From assembly GCF_011305995.1 (NCBI RefSeq), contig NZ_CP049910.1:868001-932000 (forward strand): DNA of 64,000 nucleotides, given 5' to 3'. Positions within the stretch are counted from its first letter, which is position 1. Each line of letters starts with the position of its first letter. Under the pieces are notes generated by a model that had not been told where the DNA came from, searched no databases, and saw only the letters and a list, made by a program, of their open reading frames with translations. A program made the translations under genes and the position numbers. Positions 62,908 to 64,000 of the stretch are shown here, one piece after another. The stretch comes from Diaphorobacter sp. HDW4A. Lineage in GTDB: Bacteria; Pseudomonadota; Gammaproteobacteria; Burkholderiales; Burkholderiaceae_C.

Positions 62908-63001
62908 CGCCAATACAGCCCCTCATGCGTTGTTGCGAAGCCTTGCCGTACGAGAGTACTGTCTGCGGCTTCGATGCCTGGCCTGAGGGGCTGTCTTGGC
63001 G
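62908..63001 (+). repeat. 94-bp self-complementary repeat, copy C
   Basis: Arms CGCCAATACAGCCCCTCA and TGAGGGGCTGTCTTGGCG. Compared with copy B at 58427, the third base of the left arm and its partner in the right arm change together (G-C in copy B to C-G here). Same length and ungapped alignment; it lies between nusB (downstream end 63089) and the aminotransferase start at 62837. Confidence 0.9.
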
Positions 63002-63088
63002 TCGGGGCTGAAGGTTCATGCGCCCGTTGCGCTTCTCAGGCCCGCTCCGGCTGGCGGGAGCGGGGGCTGTTGGCCTTCATTTGCGTGC

Positions 63089-63625
63089 TTATTCGCCGGA
63101 TTCTTCTGTTGGTGCCTTTTGCTTGTCGGCTGTCACTTCGACTGGGCGCAGTTGCGGGGCGAGGCCGTTGAGCACGCCGTTCACATACTTGTGGCCGTCG
63201 GTGCCGCCGAATTCCTTGGCGAGTTCGATGCATTCGTTGAGGACGACGCGCCATGGCACATCCATGCAGTGTTGGAACTCATACACACCGATCCACATCA
63301 CTCCGTGTTCGATGGGCGAGATTTCGGAGAGCTTGCGGTCGAGCTTGGGCTCGATGAGCTTGTCGAGGTCTTCGGCGGTGGTGATGCAGCCATGCAGCAC
63401 GGCGTCGTAGTGTGCAATGTCGGCCTTGTTGAAGCCCGAGAGGTCACGCGTGAACAGGTCGATATCGTTGGCGTCGTTGCCGCTCACGATGTACTGGTAC
63501 AGGGCCTGCAGCACGAACTCACGTGCGCGGCTGCGGCCCGATTTGGAGGCAGCCTTGCGCGCTCCAGTGCTGGTCATGCCCTTGCGCGGCTGGCGGGGAG
63601 GGCGGGGTGCGTTCAGGGCACTCAT
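63089..63625 (-). CDS. nusB: Transcription antitermination factor NusB
   Basis: 178 residues, longer than E. coli NusB (139) through a basic N-terminal extension ([23 protein letters not shown]) and a polar C-terminal tail. The core is visible: [20 protein letters not shown] near residue 35, [66 protein letters not shown]. NusB binds boxA RNA together with NusE for rRNA antitermination. The start overlaps ribH by 4 bases (ATGA); ribH-nusB is a common order. Confidence 0.96.
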   Translation of the reverse strand: MSALNAPRPPRQPRKGMTSTGARKAASKSGRSRAREFVLQALYQYIVSGNDANDIDLFTRDLSGFNKADIAHYDAVLHGCITTAEDLDKLIEPKLDRKLSEISPIEHGVMWIGVYEFQHCMDVPWRVVLNECIELAKEFGGTDGHKYVNGVLNGLAPQLRPVEVTADKQKAPTEESGE

Positions 63626-64000
63626 TCTGGTTGCTCTCCGTTCAGGATATCGATGAGTTCGTCTTCGGGAATCGCCAACTGGTTGACCAGCAGCGCCATT
63701 TCCACGGCCACGCGTGCGGCGTCGACACCCTTTTCGGTCTGGCGGGTGATGGCTTGTTCCATGTTCTCGGTGGTGAGAATGGCGTTGGCGATCGGCAGGT
63801 CGTAGTCGAGGCCAATGCGGGTCACGCCCGCGCCAGATTCGTTGGCCACCAGTTCGAAGTGGTAGGTTTCGCCGCGGATGATGCAGCCGAGTGCGATCAG
63901 TGCGTCGTATTCACCGCGATTGGCGAGCGTCTGCAGCGCCAGCGGCACTTCCAGCGCGCCGGGTACGGTGATGTGGTCGATGCTGTTGGCATCCACGCCG
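63622..64000 (-). CDS. ribH: 6,7-dimethyl-8-ribityllumazine synthase, C-terminal part (cut by window end)
   Basis: The frame is open to the window edge, so the N-terminus lies outside. Visible: [45 protein letters not shown], with the family [11 protein letters not shown] motif, and [26 protein letters not shown], whose LTTEN/T-rich loop is typical. The enzyme makes the riboflavin precursor lumazine from ArP and DHBP. The protein ends with an acidic tail ([15 protein letters not shown]). About 125 of the usual ~155 residues are present. Confidence 0.96.
   Translation of the reverse strand, partial: GVDANSIDHITVPGALEVPLALQTLANRGEYDALIALGCIIRGETYHFELVANESGAGVTRIGLDYDLPIANAILTTENMEQAITRQTEKGVDAARVAVEMALLVNQLAIPEDELIDILNGEQPE

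Overview
The window is chromosomal DNA of a GC-rich betaproteobacterium, most likely a member of the Comamonadaceae (Comamonas/Acidovorax/Delftia-like). The evidence is the gene order sdhCDAB-sdhE-gltA next to gntR/mdh/acnB, the Bug-type solute receptor, a RegB/RegA pair, the PA0069-type radical SAM protein and the general protein character. It is largely a housekeeping and respiratory region with a few accessory islands. No tRNA, rRNA, insertion sequence, prophage or CRISPR array was seen.

Layout: 1-3.2 kb holds the electron-transfer flavoprotein genes etfB (cut by the window edge) and etfA, then an acyl-CoA dehydrogenase. 3.3-6.6 kb holds a nitronate monooxygenase, an MFS carrier and a divergent LysR regulator. 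6.7-13.3 kb is a complete cytochrome bd operon, cydD-cydC-cydA-cydB-cydX, behind an FNR/ANR-type box; the 43-codon cydX is included. 13.4-17.4 kb holds an acyltransferase, rnk, a PA0069-type radical SAM gene behind a LexA box, and S-formylglutathione hydrolase. 17.5-19.9 kb holds glutathione-dependent formaldehyde dehydrogenase and a divergent GlxA-type AraC regulator. 20-23 kb encodes a large secreted M66-type metalloprotease lipoprotein. 23.3-35.7 kb is a TCA cluster: sdhC-D-A-B-sdhE-gltA on the minus strand, a GntR regulator with a palindromic operator, then mdh, a trans-aconitate methyltransferase, a CitE-like lyase, a small secreted protein and acnB on the plus strand.

35.7-39.7 kb is accessory: a small gene behind two tandem LexA boxes, an unrecognised C-terminally anchored protein, an IPTL-CTERM-like protein and a collagen-like protein with a BclB-type C-terminal domain. 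39.7-44.9 kb is a LysR-controlled catabolic block (AidB-like acyl-CoA dehydrogenase, Bug receptor, class III CoA-transferase). 44.9-49.3 kb holds a broken cysteine hydrolase, an orphan ParB-like protein, a U32 tRNA-hydroxylation protein, a TauE-type permease and a CYTH enzyme. 49.3-56.2 kb is a second terminal oxidase operon, cyoABCD, running straight on into surf1, regB and regA, so the redox sensor pair is apparently co-transcribed with a quinol oxidase. 56.5-64 kb holds an MFS symporter, a PaaI-type thioesterase, ybgC-tolQ-tolR-tolA, an aminotransferase, nusB and the start of ribH.

The most unusual signal is a 94-bp, nearly perfectly self-complementary element present three times (17441-17534, 58427-58520, 62908-63001). 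The copies align without gaps, share unpaired-looking core positions and differ by compensatory changes in their stems. Each copy sits 61-74 bases upstream of a minus-strand start codon. Second in interest are the LexA boxes in front of the radical SAM gene and an uncharacterised 97-residue protein.
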